A DNA stretch of 64,000 nt from Melanocharis versteri. Lineage: Eukaryota > Chordata > Aves > Passeriformes > Melanocharitidae. The position numbers and the translations under genes were made by a program. Location of the stretch: assembly GCA_013397845.1 (NCBI GenBank), contig VZTG01005544.1, forward strand, positions 1,153,049 through 1,217,048. The letters are read 5' to 3'. Positions 22,823 to 36,724 of this stretch are shown piece by piece (within the stretch, counting starts at the first letter, position 1; the number at the start of each line of letters is the position of its first letter). The notes beneath the pieces were generated by a model. That model made no database searches. It worked only from the letters and a program-made list of their open reading frames with translations, and had not been told where the DNA came from.

Positions 22823-24725
22823 CTATACTTAAACATCAGCTGAAAAAATAATTTCACAAACCTAGGACTACAAGTAATAGCGATACATAACTGTTGGCTT
22901 CATGACTTTCATGACAAAACAAGGTGAGGAAGGCAACTGCAGCAAGTCAAAAAAGGAACGTACCTTCTCTTTGAAAACTGATATTTTCAACAGAATTTAA
23001 TGTTTGTGGTACTGAGCTGACAGCTCCAAAAAAAGAGATCTTAAAGTAACCCTGACAGTCCACCTACATTACAGATGCAGACCTGGCAGAGGGACCGATC
23101 ACAGAAAGGTTGTCTCCCAGCCCACCTGCTAACAAACCAGTTCCACTCTGTAGTATAGACAGGAACTTCACCAGGATTAGACTTAGGCACTGCTACAAAT
23201 TAGACATGGCCAAGGTTGAGCTCAGTGACAATGCATGGTTATTGTTGTATTTATCATTTTAAGCTGCTGTGGCAGAGGACTTGATTATGTAGAACTTGTG
23301 GCCCCTGCAATGTTGATGGCCACAGAATCGTTCAAATATTAATTTCCTTCAGGTTTCTGGAACCTTTTCCTCCAATTTTAAAATGTAAGTCTTAGAAAGG
23401 AAAATATAGTATATATGTGTGTGTGTGTGTTATATACTTGCATATTTCAGTGCCCTGCTGGACCATTCAAATTTGTGCAAAAGGTAACTTTTCCAGCTTT
23501 GAATTATATTCATATTCAGGGCTTTTTTTCAACTCACAGAAACAATAGGCAAAATTATGTGCAGTATACTTATCACCCCTGGGTTGTGTCTTTCACAAGG
23601 TACTTGATAGGTACTGGTGGCTACCAAAGAAGAGCTGAAGTGAGAGCTCAGCCTCTGAGGAACCATATTCTTTATACATAAAGCCAAGAACTGATTGTTT
23701 TGTAACAGCCCTCACCTTTTCTTTGCAATCTGAACCTATTATTTACAAAGGTTTTGTACTTGTTTTCTGGCTTTAGAAAAGATGAAATTTCTTCTGAGAA
23801 TTTTAGTTCATGTTTGGAAATGAAGATTGACATCAAACTTTCCTATTGTGCATGCTTTTCTATTGGAGTCATGACATCTCTCTTTTAGAAGAGATTTTGA
23901 ACAGGTTTCAGTGATTCAATATGAACTTTTAGTTCTTACATATGTAAATTTACACATTTTCTGGAACAACTTTTTTTTTTTTTTTTTTTTACCTGGCCAT
24001 TAATTATAAATACCCAGAAAATGATGCTGAAAATATTCTGTTTTGGAGTTACTGATTCTAATGGCAATAATAGGAATGGTCTTTGATGCAACCGTACCCT
24101 GTAATTTTCATTAGTCAGATGAAAAGATGAAAGATCAGACTGCAATATTAGTTACGTCAGTGAAGCTTCATTGTTTTCCTCTTGTGTGACTCTTCTCAGA
24201 AGGCAAAACAAATCCCAGCATCTGATTTTCTATCTTATCTTTTCCTAAAGATTGCCTAAAATTCCATAACCATCTGGGCTCCCTTGCCTGTGTCATATTT
24301 GCTCTCTTCATGGAAAGAGATTCAGATTTTATGTAAGCCATCTCCGTAGGGGGATGTCCTGTTACCTGTTAGCACAGTGCCTGATTCTTCAAAAAATTAA
24401 ACATTATACTGTGTCTTTAATGTCGCTCACTGAATTACAAATTGGGGAGCTGGCACTTCTCTCATTTTATTCATCGTAATTACAATTGCCCTGTCACTGA
24501 GATGCCAGTCTGACTAAGAGCAAATCAGGTAGTGACTCCCTAGGGTCTTCTTTGCAACAAGAAGGCTGTCTCTAGTGGCTTCAAAATGACAATTTCCTCT
24601 CTTTTACTTCAAAGTAGAGTGTTTCCCCTGGACAGTTTCACATTTTATTATTTTCACTAGCCTCTCCGTCTTGAGTTGCTTGATTAGCATCTCAGTCACC
24701 TAAGAAATTAGACTAAAGTTTGTAC
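22823..24725. other. Unique DNA with a (TG)n and a T20 run
   Basis: Holds a short (AT)(GT) array at 23411-23434 and a run of 20 T at 23971-23990. No gene or transposon recognised; the 88-codon frame at 23415 starts inside the GT array. Confidence 0.65.
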
Positions 24726-24731
24726 CTTGGA

Positions 24732-24932
24732 GAAAAAAAAAAAAAAAAAAAAAAAAAAACAAAAAAAAAAAAACAAGAGAAAAAAAAAAAAAAAAAAAGA
24801 AAAAGAAAAAAAAAGAAAGGCAGAGAACAACAAAACAAAACAAACAAAAACAAACAAACAAACAAACAAAAACCACAAACAAACAAAAACCACACACACA
24901 AAAAATCCAGACCAAACAAAACAAAAAAACTA
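24732..24932. repeat. Poly(A)/(AAAC)n tract
   Basis: Two long A runs broken by single C or G bases are followed by an AAAAGAAAAA stretch, a (CAAA) array near 24840-24890 and a CACACACAC patch. It is made almost only of A, with C increasing to the right. Lysine-rich and phenylalanine-rich frames on the two strands are artefacts of it. Confidence 0.92.
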
Positions 24933-24934
24933 GT

Positions 24935-27900
24935 GAAAAGTTATCTTTCCAGTGTGGAAGGAGTTGAAGCTACAAGATAAATGAAAGTCTGATAAAGTTT
25001 TGCTGCCTGAAGTTGTGTCTCATCTGAAGGCAGGACGGGTTTCCTGTCTAGGAAGCATATAATTCTTTTCCTTTAGAAATTTTAAAGGGACAGTTAATTC
25101 ATACTCCTGTTTGAAAATCTGCCCATCTCTTCTTTTGACAAGCAACTCCAAATAATATGCCATGAACTCCAACCAAATAGCTAGGAAGACACATCGATTC
25201 CAGTGGAGGAGTATCACCATCGATTCAGTTGCGTGGTAGAGAACCGAAGACGTCAAGCTGCTGGTTATATTCTTTCTGTTTGGCCATTCTAACACAAAGA
25301 TAATACATACCAGCTGGAGAGACACTTCTGTGCAAGTACCATGGTGGTTTAGGACTGTGTGTGCAAATCAGAAGTCAGCCTAGATCCCTGGAGCACATGA
25401 GCCTTACTGATACTGAAACCCACGGTTCTGTCTCAGTGAGCCACCTGATTTTCCTGTCTTTCCAGTTCCTGAGACGCCTGCCACCCTAGTTCCCAGACAT
25501 CAGGTATGAGGATTAACACAGCATAAGTGTTGTCCAAAGAGACAGCAAGCAGTGCTCTCTTTCGTCTGTGTTTCTCAGGGCTGTCTTTGTTGCTTCCCTT
25601 TCTCCTACATGATGCAGCCAGGAAGGAAGATAAAAGTAAGCCCTTTATCTTAAGGTCCCTTGCACAAGCACAGCGGAGGGAGCCTTGTTGAAACTCTACA
25701 GTAATGAGCAGATTTTTTTTTTTCCATAGCTCTAACTGCTACTGGTTTGGGTTTGCGTTCAGAATCATGACACAATGTTTTTGCTATTTCTGTACGTTTC
25801 TTTTCCCCACCCAAAAGATTTACAGAAACAAGTCTGGAAGAAGTCTGGTTAATATCCCGCGCATGTCTCATCCTAAAGAGAAAGATGGAATAATTTGCAA
25901 TGTCCAGTTGCACTTGATCAAATGATTACTGTCTTTCCATCTGGTTGTAAAACATTCCCACCTTTCACTAATTCATCTAAATTTCTGCCGTTCCAGTCAA
26001 ACTGAAATTTATTACTGCCCACTTACCCTGATTTACTTCTGAAATTATTTGCATGGTTTCTGTCAATGCCATTTGCATATTTTTATTATGAATAGTGCTT
26101 ATTTGGGGGCAGATTTGATTTATGAGTGTTTGCCATGCTATGCCCAGTTATTTAGTTTTCATTTCTGATTTGCACAAAGGGAATGAGAGAAGTGGTAATT
26201 CTTCTTCTCTTGACGCAGAATATATGCAGCACCAATAATTCTTGAATAAGAAATTATTGTATTTTGTTTTATTCTGGTTTTAGGGTTAAATTTTCAAATG
26301 TAAACAATTACATGTTTTGTCAAGCCTTTGTAGCAAATCAAAATTATTCTTTCCTTTATTCAGCTCAGCTCAAAACCAGCATAAAAACTTGAAGAGAAAA
26401 ATGTAATCAATGAAACAAATATGAGGAAGGCAGGAAAACAGCACCAACAGGAAAACCTTTTTCTTTCTGCTTTAGTATCTTCATCCTTACCAAAAAGAAG
26501 AGGTATATGGTCTTCAATAGAGACTCTGTGAAATACTGTTTGATGTACCTTTTGCTTCTCTTACGCAACCTTATTCGTATGTTAAACCCCACCTTCACTC
26601 ACAGAAAAAATGAGGCAATAATTCTTTCCACTTTTATTTTTTGTACAATTTTTCCACATATTTTTGGGGTAGATGGGTGAAAGACGTCTATATTTTTCTT
26701 TTCCTCCTTCAACTTTGACCAGAAAACCAGAAAAAAATTTGAAATTACTTGAATTAGAGCTGGCTTTCAGAGTCCAACTTTTTTCAGGAGCTGGTTTTGA
26801 GACCAGAGACTTCTGGTAACAGAGGTAGAAATGATGCAGCACAGAATGGTTGCTACTTCATGACTGCTTCTTCCTGCAGAGTTCTGTCTCAGACACATGA
26901 AAGATTATCACCTGAGATCTACACTCACACTGACTCATATCTAATGGCAGAAACACTCTGAATTGGCACTTTTAAAAGAGTAAATCAGTGAATATGGGGA
27001 TAGAATTCACATAATTTAAATGTAGCCACCTCGGAGTTAGGTCTCTAACAAAAAAACACGGGATTGTAAGGAATTGGAGTCGAAGGAGAAGCACTTCTGG
27101 AAAGTAAGTATATCATCTGTTATAGAGAAATATCTTAGTCTGATTGCAAGTCTGACTATTCTTAAACAAGCACAGGGAAGTATTCCCACAGGAAAGTTGT
27201 AATTAATAGTTCAGCCTCTACTAAATTAGGTAGAATAGAGAGTATTCTGTGTAGGCTACTGTAATCACTTGATGTAAAAATATAGTTACTTCAATAAGCT
27301 TAATTTAGGTTGAATTGCACTAGCACTAATACTACAAAACTTTGTGGAAAATGCTAGGCTCTTTCTTGCTGCACAGTCAAAGAATGAACAATTGCTGGAA
27401 AACTGTTCTTTGTCCTCTGTAAACCAACACATTGCTGAAGCAAAATAATATTATTACATTTTATATGTGGGGATGGAGTGTACATATCTCATATAACTCA
27501 GTGAACTTGTACCTGAAAAATAAGAGCAAAATCCAGGTCCTTTAAATATCAGTATTATACTGAATTCAGTAAAGTCTCCCTTTTTAGAAGTCACCTTTTC
27601 CATGGTGTATAGAGAACACTGCCATCCTGCAGACCAACCTAACATGATTCAGGATTAAGGGCAGTTTTATAAAGAGGTATTTGTTTTGTGAGTCTTTCAG
27701 CCTAAGCTTTTTGTTCTCCATTGCGCCTACTCTTATTCCCTCGTTTGAGATAGATTTTGGTCTCAAGAATGGCTCCTAGAGAGACATCCAGAGATGAGCT
27801 AAAACTGCTAATGCAAGTTTTACTCAAGGTTTACTAAGCTTTCCTCCTACTGGAGAAAACCACTGGTAGGCTATGGATGAGTCTTTTTCCTCTGAGGAGT

Positions 27901-29040
27901 GCAGGATCTGGTTCTGGCACCCATCTCACTTCTGGAGACTAAGTAGGGATACTGTCAATGATGTTATTTGACAAACCTTGAGCTTCCATGCAGTTCATTT
28001 TAGAATGCCCCTGTAAAAATTCCTCATTCTCATTAGCTGGTTGCTATGTCATTAACTCACTATAGAGCCCCCATAATGTTCCATTATACTGTACTTTCAA
28101 GCTTTTGGCTGCTAATTAGGCATGGAACATTCTCGATTGTTACAGGTCTGAAATTAAAGGAAGGAAAACTTACATTATGAATAATACTGTTAAATAATAA
28201 TAATAATAGGATTAATGGACACCCAACTATGTACATAATTAGCCTAATTCCAATGAGAGGGTGATGGTGAATGTTTTATCAGTGTCACCAAGCCCCCGTA
28301 GTATAATTACAGACCTATTTGTTCAATGCCTAGTGTGTGTTATTCATTATATTATGCGAAGATTTGAGCCTCTGTTAAAAAAATACAGGGCAGACAGTTT
28401 AAAACTGTTTCAGAAGGGTTCTTTTATGTTTTGTTTGTTAAGAAAGTTTTAGGTTATTTTCATTGCCTTGTTTCTGTTCTCGTTTTTGATCAGTAATTAT
28501 AGTGTCAGCATAACCTCTACTCATTTCATGAACAAAATAAGCTACAATAATGAAAGTACAGGTCTCCAAATTGAAGAGGAAAAAAAGGGCTACTCACTTC
28601 CAAAAGCAAGGATTTCTAAAGTAGAGGTGATTACGTTATTTCTGGATTATTCAAGTGTATGTTAAGCAAGGCTTCCAACCCTCCACCCGCTTCTAGGTAC
28701 TGCATAGACTCACTCAATGAAGGTTTTGTTATGCAGGTCAGCTATGTGTTAGAATAAAATCCACTCACACCACTTGTTTTTATTTAAAGCTGTTTCCAAC
28801 TCTTCTTATCTAATTGTTAAAGGTGAATAAATTACTTATATTCCTGTAATATCAGTTAATAATATGTATTTCATCTTTTCTGTTTTCTATCACTATTCCA
28901 TTATGACCTTATGTAATCCAGCATTGAGTAAATTTGGATCAGCAACTGACTGCATGTCACCAGACACGACTGTTGAAGCCTAGACATCTCCTTTTTATTT
29001 ATTTTTTGACAACCCGCAAAAAGTCATGCTGAACAGTAGT
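24935..29040. other. Unique DNA, no gene seen
   Basis: No coding exon, RNA or repeat recognised. Between 28085 and 28260 there is an AT-rich stretch with several TAAT/ATTA words and an (AAT) run at 28194-28208; this is the only part with conserved-element-like texture. All frames here are under about 105 codons without domains. Confidence 0.55.
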
Positions 29041-29047
29041 CTCAGGA

Positions 29048-29130
29048 ACACAACAATTTTGGTTGCAAAGGACCTTTGGAGGTCATCTGGTTCAATTTCC
29101 ATCCTGAAACAGGGCTAATTTTGATCAGGT
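29048..29130 (-). mobile_element. CR1 LINE 3' end, antisense, short
   Basis: The segments TTTTGGTTGCAAAGGACCTT, TGGAGGTCATCTGGTTCAAT and CCATCCTGAAACAGGGCTAA are adjacent. Together they are the complement of the conserved CR1 3' region, which usually reads GGTTGGAAGGGACC...GGTCATCTGGTCCAA. Only about 80 bp is recognisable and the octamer repeats are lost. Confidence 0.7.
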
Positions 29131-29134
29131 TATT

Positions 29135-32100
29135 AATTTTACATGGAATTGTCACTGCATCATGGGGACGAAAAAGGGAAAGGATACTAAAATATCAGGC
29201 ATTTTAGCAGGAGCTGAGTGAGAAAGGGTGTTCTGATCCACAAACTACATTATTATTTTAAAACGTATTTTTCTCATGCAGCTCCTTCCATTCTTCACTG
29301 GAGTAGCACATGAAAGTAGTCAAGCTGACTTCTGTTGTGAGGAGTTCAAGTACAAGATATTTTTCTAGTGAATACTTGTTGAAAAGGAATGAATATTTCA
29401 AAATTAAAGGCTGAGAAAAATACACCTGAACATTAACAAATTGCAAGTGGTTTTGACATTCTGCAATATTGACAGAAGAATAATTTGAATTTAAATGAGT
29501 AACTGCGTAAAGAACCTTGTCTCTCTTGGACTGTGTGGTTGCTTTTTTCTTTTTATTTTTACAAGAAAGTAGATTTAAGACTAACAAAATCTTTGAAAGT
29601 TGCAATGAAACAACCCCCAAACCTCACCTTCGAAGCCATTGGTTTGGATGACTCTGCACTTTCTTGCCAAATCCAACTATTTCCACTATGCTCTCTCTTT
29701 CCTATAAAATAAATAAAACATAACCATGTTGTTTCAAAATATTCCCAGGAACCTTTCCTGTTTCTCCTCCACAATATCTTGGATGAGGGTCAAATCTAGA
29801 CAGAAAACAGAGTACACAAAGTTTAGTGTAGATAACCTTATCTGTTCTCTGAAGCCTTATAACAGTTATCAGCTACTTGTCTGTATTTTGTTCCACATTT
29901 TGATTTTTACTAACTGGAAATTAATTTTGGGAGTGTACGTCAGTGTGGCTAAAGAGTGTTGTTAGAAGGTCTTGTCATTGGAAAGCAGTAACTCATAGAA
30001 CATGCCGTGACTACAATACTGCTGTGAAAGCTGGAAATGTTATTTCCAGGCTGTTTTTTTTTTAGTTCTTCACAATATCTAAGATATTTTGCAGACACAT
30101 TTCTCTGATTCCTGGTTTATTTCCAGACTTGAGTGATTTTGTATCATTTGGGAAGTCAGAATTTTCAAGGTCTTCATCCTCAGCCTAATCCAACAGCTCA
30201 CTGAACAAGGATAAAGGAGCTTGATTATGAAGAGATCTAAACTCTGTGTTTTCCTTGTGTCTAGTAGCAATTATTTATAGTTAGTATTTATATTTTGGCA
30301 TGATCATTATTATTAGCCCTGCTTCATTTCCAAATACTGAAGAAATTATGCTGCAAAATGCAGTTTATTTGAATATTAAAATTCTATATCCTTAATTCTT
30401 TGAAAAGAGTGGTCAAGGGAATAGATAACCGTGACAAAAACATCCATTTAAATTCATGCAATAGATCTAAAACTACCAAAATTTATAGCGCTGTTCAGAT
30501 CTGTCCTTTATTTATCATGATAATAACAGTAACTTATTTTTATAGAACAATGTTCCATGAAACAGGGTGAAACGAATAGGACAATAATCCTTGTCCTAAT
30601 TTTTTTAGTAACAGACCAAAGCAAACAGGTTTTCAAAGGATAAAATGCCCTTTTAAAATACGTGCTCTCTCCTTCTCCTCTCTACAACCTTAGCCTTCAC
30701 AACATTTTGGAAACTTTCTCTCTTCTCAGCATACAGTGGCACTGGTCTGCTCTGCGCCAGCTTTGCTGCTCTTATGGCTTTCTTAAATTCCAGTGTGAGT
30801 TTCCTTTAAATTCATTTCAGCCACATGCTTCCCCTATCTACAGGGTTTCTGATCCAATACCAACCTCCTTGTCTGGGAGGACCATTTTGCTTTGGGAAGG
30901 TTTTTCGGTTTGTTTTCTTTGACAGCGTGTGCATGTGTGAATGTGCTGTCACGATTTCCAACATGCAGGAGGGAGTCAAATCCCACTAATTCAGAACATT
31001 CCGTGATTCTGTCATCTGAGGTTACTGAGTCTAAAATCAAAATTGTATATAAGAACTTCTGTACGCTTTGTCTGTCTTATTTGGAGAGACTAAAATCCAA
31101 TATAGACTATAAAGTCTGTAAAATTTACTTCCTACAACAGAACATCACTTGCCAGGCTAGAAAATCCACTTATAATCTGCAGAAAATAAAGTCCTCATCC
31201 AATCTTGAACATATGGGTAACTGGTAACTTGGCTGTTTGGGTAACTGAGTTAAGATCTTCTTTAGAAACTTGATGATTTTTAAGAAATTGTGTTCTCCTT
31301 CAGCTTCAAATATAGTCAGAAGAGACTGATAGTGCTTCTGAGGTACTTTAGGCATCATTACTCTTCAAATGAGCAAGCTGTTTTGGAAACCTTAGATGTG
31401 TTCATAATTCTAATAACTACACAGACGTCCTAGATATTCTTATTTTATTTCTCATTCTGGAACAAAATATCAATATGAGTCAGAGAAGGGTGTTTGGTTC
31501 TTCATATTAACAGTCATCCAAGTCAATGTGAAGTAGCAAAAAAAAAAAAAAATCAGGTCCCTCATAAGCCTTTAAGTGAGGTCAGTCATTCTTCAGTCAT
31601 ACATATTTGAGTTAGGAGGTATTGTGGGCAAAAGGAGCGAATAAAGTGTTCCAGAACTGAATGATGAGGGAGGGTGGGAGTGTTTGTCTATTACAGCCAG
31701 AAAACCTTCCTGTTTCCTAGAAAATAAATTACTCAGCTCAAGAAAGACAATATCTGGCCAACAAAGGTTATTCAAAAGCAGACGAGATGAGTCTGTAGAC
31801 TCAGAGGCCATTGTCACCAGACACAGAACAGAGGATTAGGAGCCATGTGACTATTCCTGAAAAGAAAGAGGAAAGTGGAGGGCATGGAAGAACATCAGTA
31901 GCACAGAGTGCAAAATTAAGCCATACCAGACAAAAACAGTCTAAGTACTTTTTTGTTCATTATGAATTCCAGTGTTCCTTGAGACGTGTTAAAGAAAAAT
32001 GATGAACACTTCAGACACTTAACACTAAAAATCCCTCCACACGTTCATCTTCAGCATGAACAGCATAGCTTCAAACCAGACATTTTCTACACTGGGCTAG

Positions 32101-33820
32101 CAGCTCTGTTATCTAACAGCAGTAGCAAGCAATTAGCACCTTAAAGACATCAGGGAAAAATAGCAAAAATTCCTTGTATCTGATGGGAAAAAATCAGCAC
32201 GGACAATTTTATTTTGGTAAAGAAGCCTTCATATCAAATCAGTTTCCATCACCAAACTGAAGTTAGAAGCACTCATTTGTTGCCAGCTTACCCAAAGGGA
32301 GATACGGCTGACTGATGACCTGCTGCCTTCCTTCCTTTTCTTCTCTGATGGACTCTGTCTCACAGGGTCTTCATTGCCTCAGTTTACCACTGAAGGATGT
32401 GCTGAGAATTCTCTTCAAACTAGGAATTCATTGTGAATGAAGATTAAAACCTTGTCTGGGTTGCAAAATTCCAATTGGCACCATGAGGGACAAGACAAGG
32501 CAAAATATCTAAGTCATATCTCCCAGACTTCTTCAGTATCAGGTCAAAAAATAAGATGGATTTTGACTGCATAGGACAAAATAAAAGGCATCTTACCTTG
32601 AGTCTACTTTATTTTGCTGTATATTGTTTTTCCTATTTACTTCTTGTTTGTTTTGTTTCCAATTCTTAACATTCTAAATGTATACATATGCATACACACA
32701 TAAAAAATTAACCTATTTCTGAGCCATTTTTGAGTGAAATAAAAAGTACAGTGATAAAGGGCTCCATTTGAGCAAAACAAAACTAAAGATCACAGTTTTC
32801 CACCTATTCTGTACTTTCAAACATTGTCTTTCAAATATTCTGGGGCAGGTGCCCAAAATTTCCTAAGCGTTGGGACTTCTAGGCCTACATCTGTAACCCT
32901 GTTTCAACAGGGCAATCAAATCACCACTGAAACTTGAAAATTTTGTTTCCTAGGAAATTCACTTCTTTTTAAATGTCTCTTTTTCCAAAGTCAGTATTAA
33001 CTATCTAGATACCTACGTTATGCACAAAATTATAGCTCTGACAAAGAGAAATTGGCGTGACCTTATCAGAGCATTTATTTCTGATGAAAAAAGGTGGTTC
33101 TTTCCATCCATATGTTTTATTTCTATTGATGCTGTTCTCAACTACTATTTTTCCTCTGAAAATAACAATGAAACCACTGTAGGTATAGAGTTTCACATGG
33201 AAAATCAGCTTTTCTGATTGTTCCATCATGGAAAAATTCTCTTTGCTTTAATGCAATTACAGTTCAGTAGCTGATTTCTTTTGAACAAAATGGGATTGAT
33301 TATGTGAATAACATTTTGTTATATTAATCAGATTTTCTAGTCAGATCTATCACTTCCCTGCTTGTACACATCCTTTGACTTCCCTGCTCACTAGAAACTG
33401 CACTGTTTATGACAAACTTTTTAATGCCCTAATCATCTTAAATGCTTAAATCATCATAAATGCCTCAGGCATCTTTGCAAACCACTATCTGCAATGGCCA
33501 AATGAGACCATCCTGGTTTTTTTCACAGGAACAGGTCAAGCAGTTTTGTGACTAAGTACCTGTGTCTGCTGAGAAGGAGTACTGGGACAACAGGAAACAA
33601 GGGAGTTAGCCAGAAACAATCATCCCATAGGAAAGCTATGGTCAACGGGCTGTTATTGGGATGATTTTGCTTTCTAATCTTAATTATCCACCCGCTAATA
33701 AGATGTCATATTTGCCTCATTATAGTTACATTTTGATGTGGCTTAAAACTACTTGAGAACTGCCAAGAGTTGGTAAGAATTCACAAAGAACTTCATGTTG
33801 TTAAAGTCTGATCTGGACAG
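29135..33820. other. Unique DNA, no gene seen
   Basis: AT-rich single-copy sequence. It includes an 8-bp-arm hairpin (TAGGACAA / TTGTCCTA at 30577-30598), an A run near 31539 and a short imperfect direct repeat near 33430-33464. Frames of 111-120 codons at 29258-29620 (-) and 30892-31227 (+) show no domain. Confidence 0.6.
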
Positions 33821-33861
33821 GTTTTTTTTTTTTCNTCCTTTTTTTTTTTTTTTTTTTTTAG
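33821..33861. repeat. T-run interrupted by N
   Basis: Two T runs separated by TTTCNTCC, with the N at 33835. A homopolymer gap in the assembly; the true T length is unknown. Confidence 0.9.
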
Positions 33862-33864
33862 GAG

Positions 33865-36635
33865 GGAGTGAGGATCTGGATGATGGAAAAGAGCAGTCTT
33901 TTCATTTATATGATAATGCATGTCTTTCATAGACAGTGACAGGCCTACAATAGAATGTTATTAGGTTACCTCCTGTCTATAGAGATGCTTTGAATACAAT
34001 TCTTTTCCAGCATTATTAAGTTACTGCCTTTGTTAAGCAACTAGTTTTGGTCAGTCCCACAAAACATGCCTCAAATAAGGTGCAACTGTACAATAGAACA
34101 TTTTCTGCAAAGTTTAACCATGAAATAGTACATTTTCATATTTAAATTGGGGACTATCATTAATAGCCTTAATGCCTTACCCAGCCAAAGGGGAAAGAAA
34201 GGATAAAAAAGGAAACTAAGGACATTTATAATAGTTCTTTTATTCTCCAAGATAAAATCAAAAGTTAGGATTATTTTTACTTGGCTCTACCTACCTGAAT
34301 GCTAAACTTTTACTTAAAGCTGCCATCCAGAAACTTTGTGTGTTAATGGAAAGTGACGCCTAGAGATGGTGATTCATCCCATCTAGACTGAAATCTTGGG
34401 ATGGGATGAATCACACCCAGAGCTCCCAGTATTTCACCACTGACTGCGGAGTGAGACTGAGCATCCAGCTTTGACTAGTTACACAGGGCTGGTTTAAGTA
34501 TGTGAGAAACATTTCCCTTGTGGTGTCATGGAGAACCATAAGGAATCCTGAATTATCTGAATTGCTTACTAGCATTACCCGTTTCCACTTTAAATACTGG
34601 CCTTCTGAGGAAAGAAAAGTTAATTTGTCTGAGATCAAGGATCAGAACCCTGAATTTTGGCAACTCCTGTTATAACCAGAAGTGACCACTGCACAGTGTT
34701 TGTTCAACATTTTACTTTGTATGGACACCTACACACGAAAGTTGTTTTGGTCACAGTTTAATTAATGTCGCTGGAGAGGATTGGCTTCTTCTTATAAAAC
34801 CTGCTGATATACAAAAATTAATCACTGGACCACACTGTCTTATTTCTAGGGACTGTGGTGGGCAGATTTTTCTTAATTTACATAAAGAGTCAAGAAAATT
34901 TCAAAGTAATGGGGAAGTAGTTATCCTTGGGTAAATTGTGCATACATAACTCCTTCTGCGGCTAAAGCCAAGTATCAATGAAGTTAGCTGGAGTGTGCTT
35001 CATCATTAAAGTCTTGCTTCAGAAACTGCACAATGACAGCTAAAACTTTTTCCTTTTCCTTTTTTTTCCCCTCCTTTTTTTATTTTATTTTTTTTTAAAT
35101 TTATTTTTTATTTGAATGCTCAGAAGAGATAAGAAAGCCAGAAGAAGAACAGATGTGTTAGAAGTGTGAAATGGATTAACATCAAAGCCCCCTGGGAAAA
35201 TCTGAAACATGAAATGAAGGATCCTGAATGACAAGAGCTATTCAGAATGCATTAAAAGCTCTGCAGTGCATTTTGGTGCTGTCTGTGTGAGCAACACAGG
35301 GCCCTGTGTGCTAGGGAGAGATGCTGATAACGAAAGCTCTGTGAACTTCAGGGAAATTCAGTTCATCGCTGAGAACTCACCTTGTGGTACAATTTGAATG
35401 AGATAGAAAAATCACCCGAACTAGTGATTGCCAATATTTATTGTCCCCAGTGACACGAAGTGATTAGATAATTTAAGCCGTGGACTAACAAGGCTATAGG
35501 TGAAACAGTAATGATTTAAAAACCAGAACGTATTTTAGTAATATATTTGTTGAGTGTTTAAATCTATCCATGAATATTTATCAGTTGACAGATTAGCAGA
35601 ATATTTTTATACGCTTGAGATCAGAGATGGTAAATAAGAAAAAAAAAATGTAAGATATTTTCTCAATTTTGTGATTTTTACACAGATTCTTTGGAAGCAG
35701 ATGATTTATAGTTTATGCAAATTTATGTTCATAAATGGTTTCTGATCTGGCAAGCACTGGTTTCCACACAGTTATTGATGGAAAGAGGTCACTGATATTC
35801 AAACTGTGAAGGAGACTGTACAGGTTACTGATGAGTTTTCACTTCATCTAAACTCAATGAAAGTCAAGGGAAGTTGGTCAAATAATATAGAAAATATATC
35901 AAGATTTGTTCTGTGCTTGGAGACTGAACATACTGCAGTCTCAGCATATAAATCTCACACCAGACATTTTGGACAAGTACAAGCCCAGCTAATATTCACA
36001 GAAAAGGGGACTCTTTCAGTTGGCTACAATGGACTTCTGATGAGGACTCAGAAGAACTTGCAGTGTAAAGCGGAACGAAGTCAATACCGGCACTTCATAC
36101 AATACCAATTGTATTCATTCCTGAATATCTCTCTTGTACAGATACCATCAGGACTTCAGTGAAAATCCCAGGCCTTTAAGTTCCATTCCAAGTGGTGTTT
36201 TCATCCCACTGCTTGTACAGAGCAAAGGGTGATTTAAGCCAGACAAGTTACCTTTACAAGGTGCTGCTGTAGCCATCTGCACGTGTGAGGCTGGATTAAA
36301 AACAAAATAAAATCAGCAATCCCTCCCAGACAGAAGCAGGTTTCTTCACAACCTGAAAAACAGGTCAGTTCTCAGAGATTAGCATCCTCTTGGTGCCGAG
36401 TTTGGGACAGGCACATCAGGGTCTGATACAGGCGCATTTATGAAGCAGGCACCTCTATAATTTTTTTAGCCTTGTCTGGCAGTTTAGTTTATGTGTTGTT
36501 TGAAATATGTCATGAGCTTTAAAGGATTTCCAGCTTACCAGTGTATACTATCAACAAACCCCATTACTAACAGGATGAGGTACAACTTTTGCATCTGCCA
36601 TACATGCAGCTGACTTACTCTTTCAAGCTTCTTTT
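33865..36635. other. Unique DNA, no gene seen
   Basis: Apart from the inverted repeat at 34369-34414 and a T-rich stretch at 35048-35112, nothing is recognised. A 118-codon plus frame at 35806-36162 has an ordinary composition and no domain. Confidence 0.6.
34369..34414. repeat. Perfect 15-bp inverted repeat
   Basis: GTGATTCATCCCATC (34369-34383) and its exact complement GATGGGATGAATCAC (34400-34414) flank a 16-base spacer. It could fold as a hairpin in RNA or mark a small relic of a palindromic element. No further symmetry is obvious outside the arms. Confidence 0.95.
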
Positions 36636-36639
36636 CCCC

Positions 36640-36675
36640 TTTTTTTTTTTCTNNNTCTCTTTTAATCTTTTTTTC

Positions 36676-36706
<31 letters not shown>

Positions 36707-36722
36707 CCTTTTTTCTTTTTTC
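36640..36722. repeat. Pyrimidine tract with NNN gap
   Basis: T runs with CCCC interruptions flank an unresolved NNN at 36653-36655. CCCCTTTTTTTTTTT occurs on both sides of the gap, so the join may be a small false duplication or a collapsed homopolymer. Confidence 0.9.
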
Positions 36723-36724
36723 CC

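Noticed and set aside
24700..24933. Lysine-rich (+) and phenylalanine-rich (-) frames
   Set aside because: Direct translation of a poly(A)/(AAAC) tract.
29258..29620. 120-codon minus-strand frame
   Set aside because: No domain or codon bias; includes a lysine run from a T tract.
30577..30598. TAGGACAA...TTGTCCTA hairpin
   Set aside because: 8-bp arms are expected by chance many times in 64 kb; noted only as part of the surrounding region.
35806..36162. 118-codon plus-strand frame
   Set aside because: Does not begin with ATG, has no family resemblance and no neighbouring exon-like signals.
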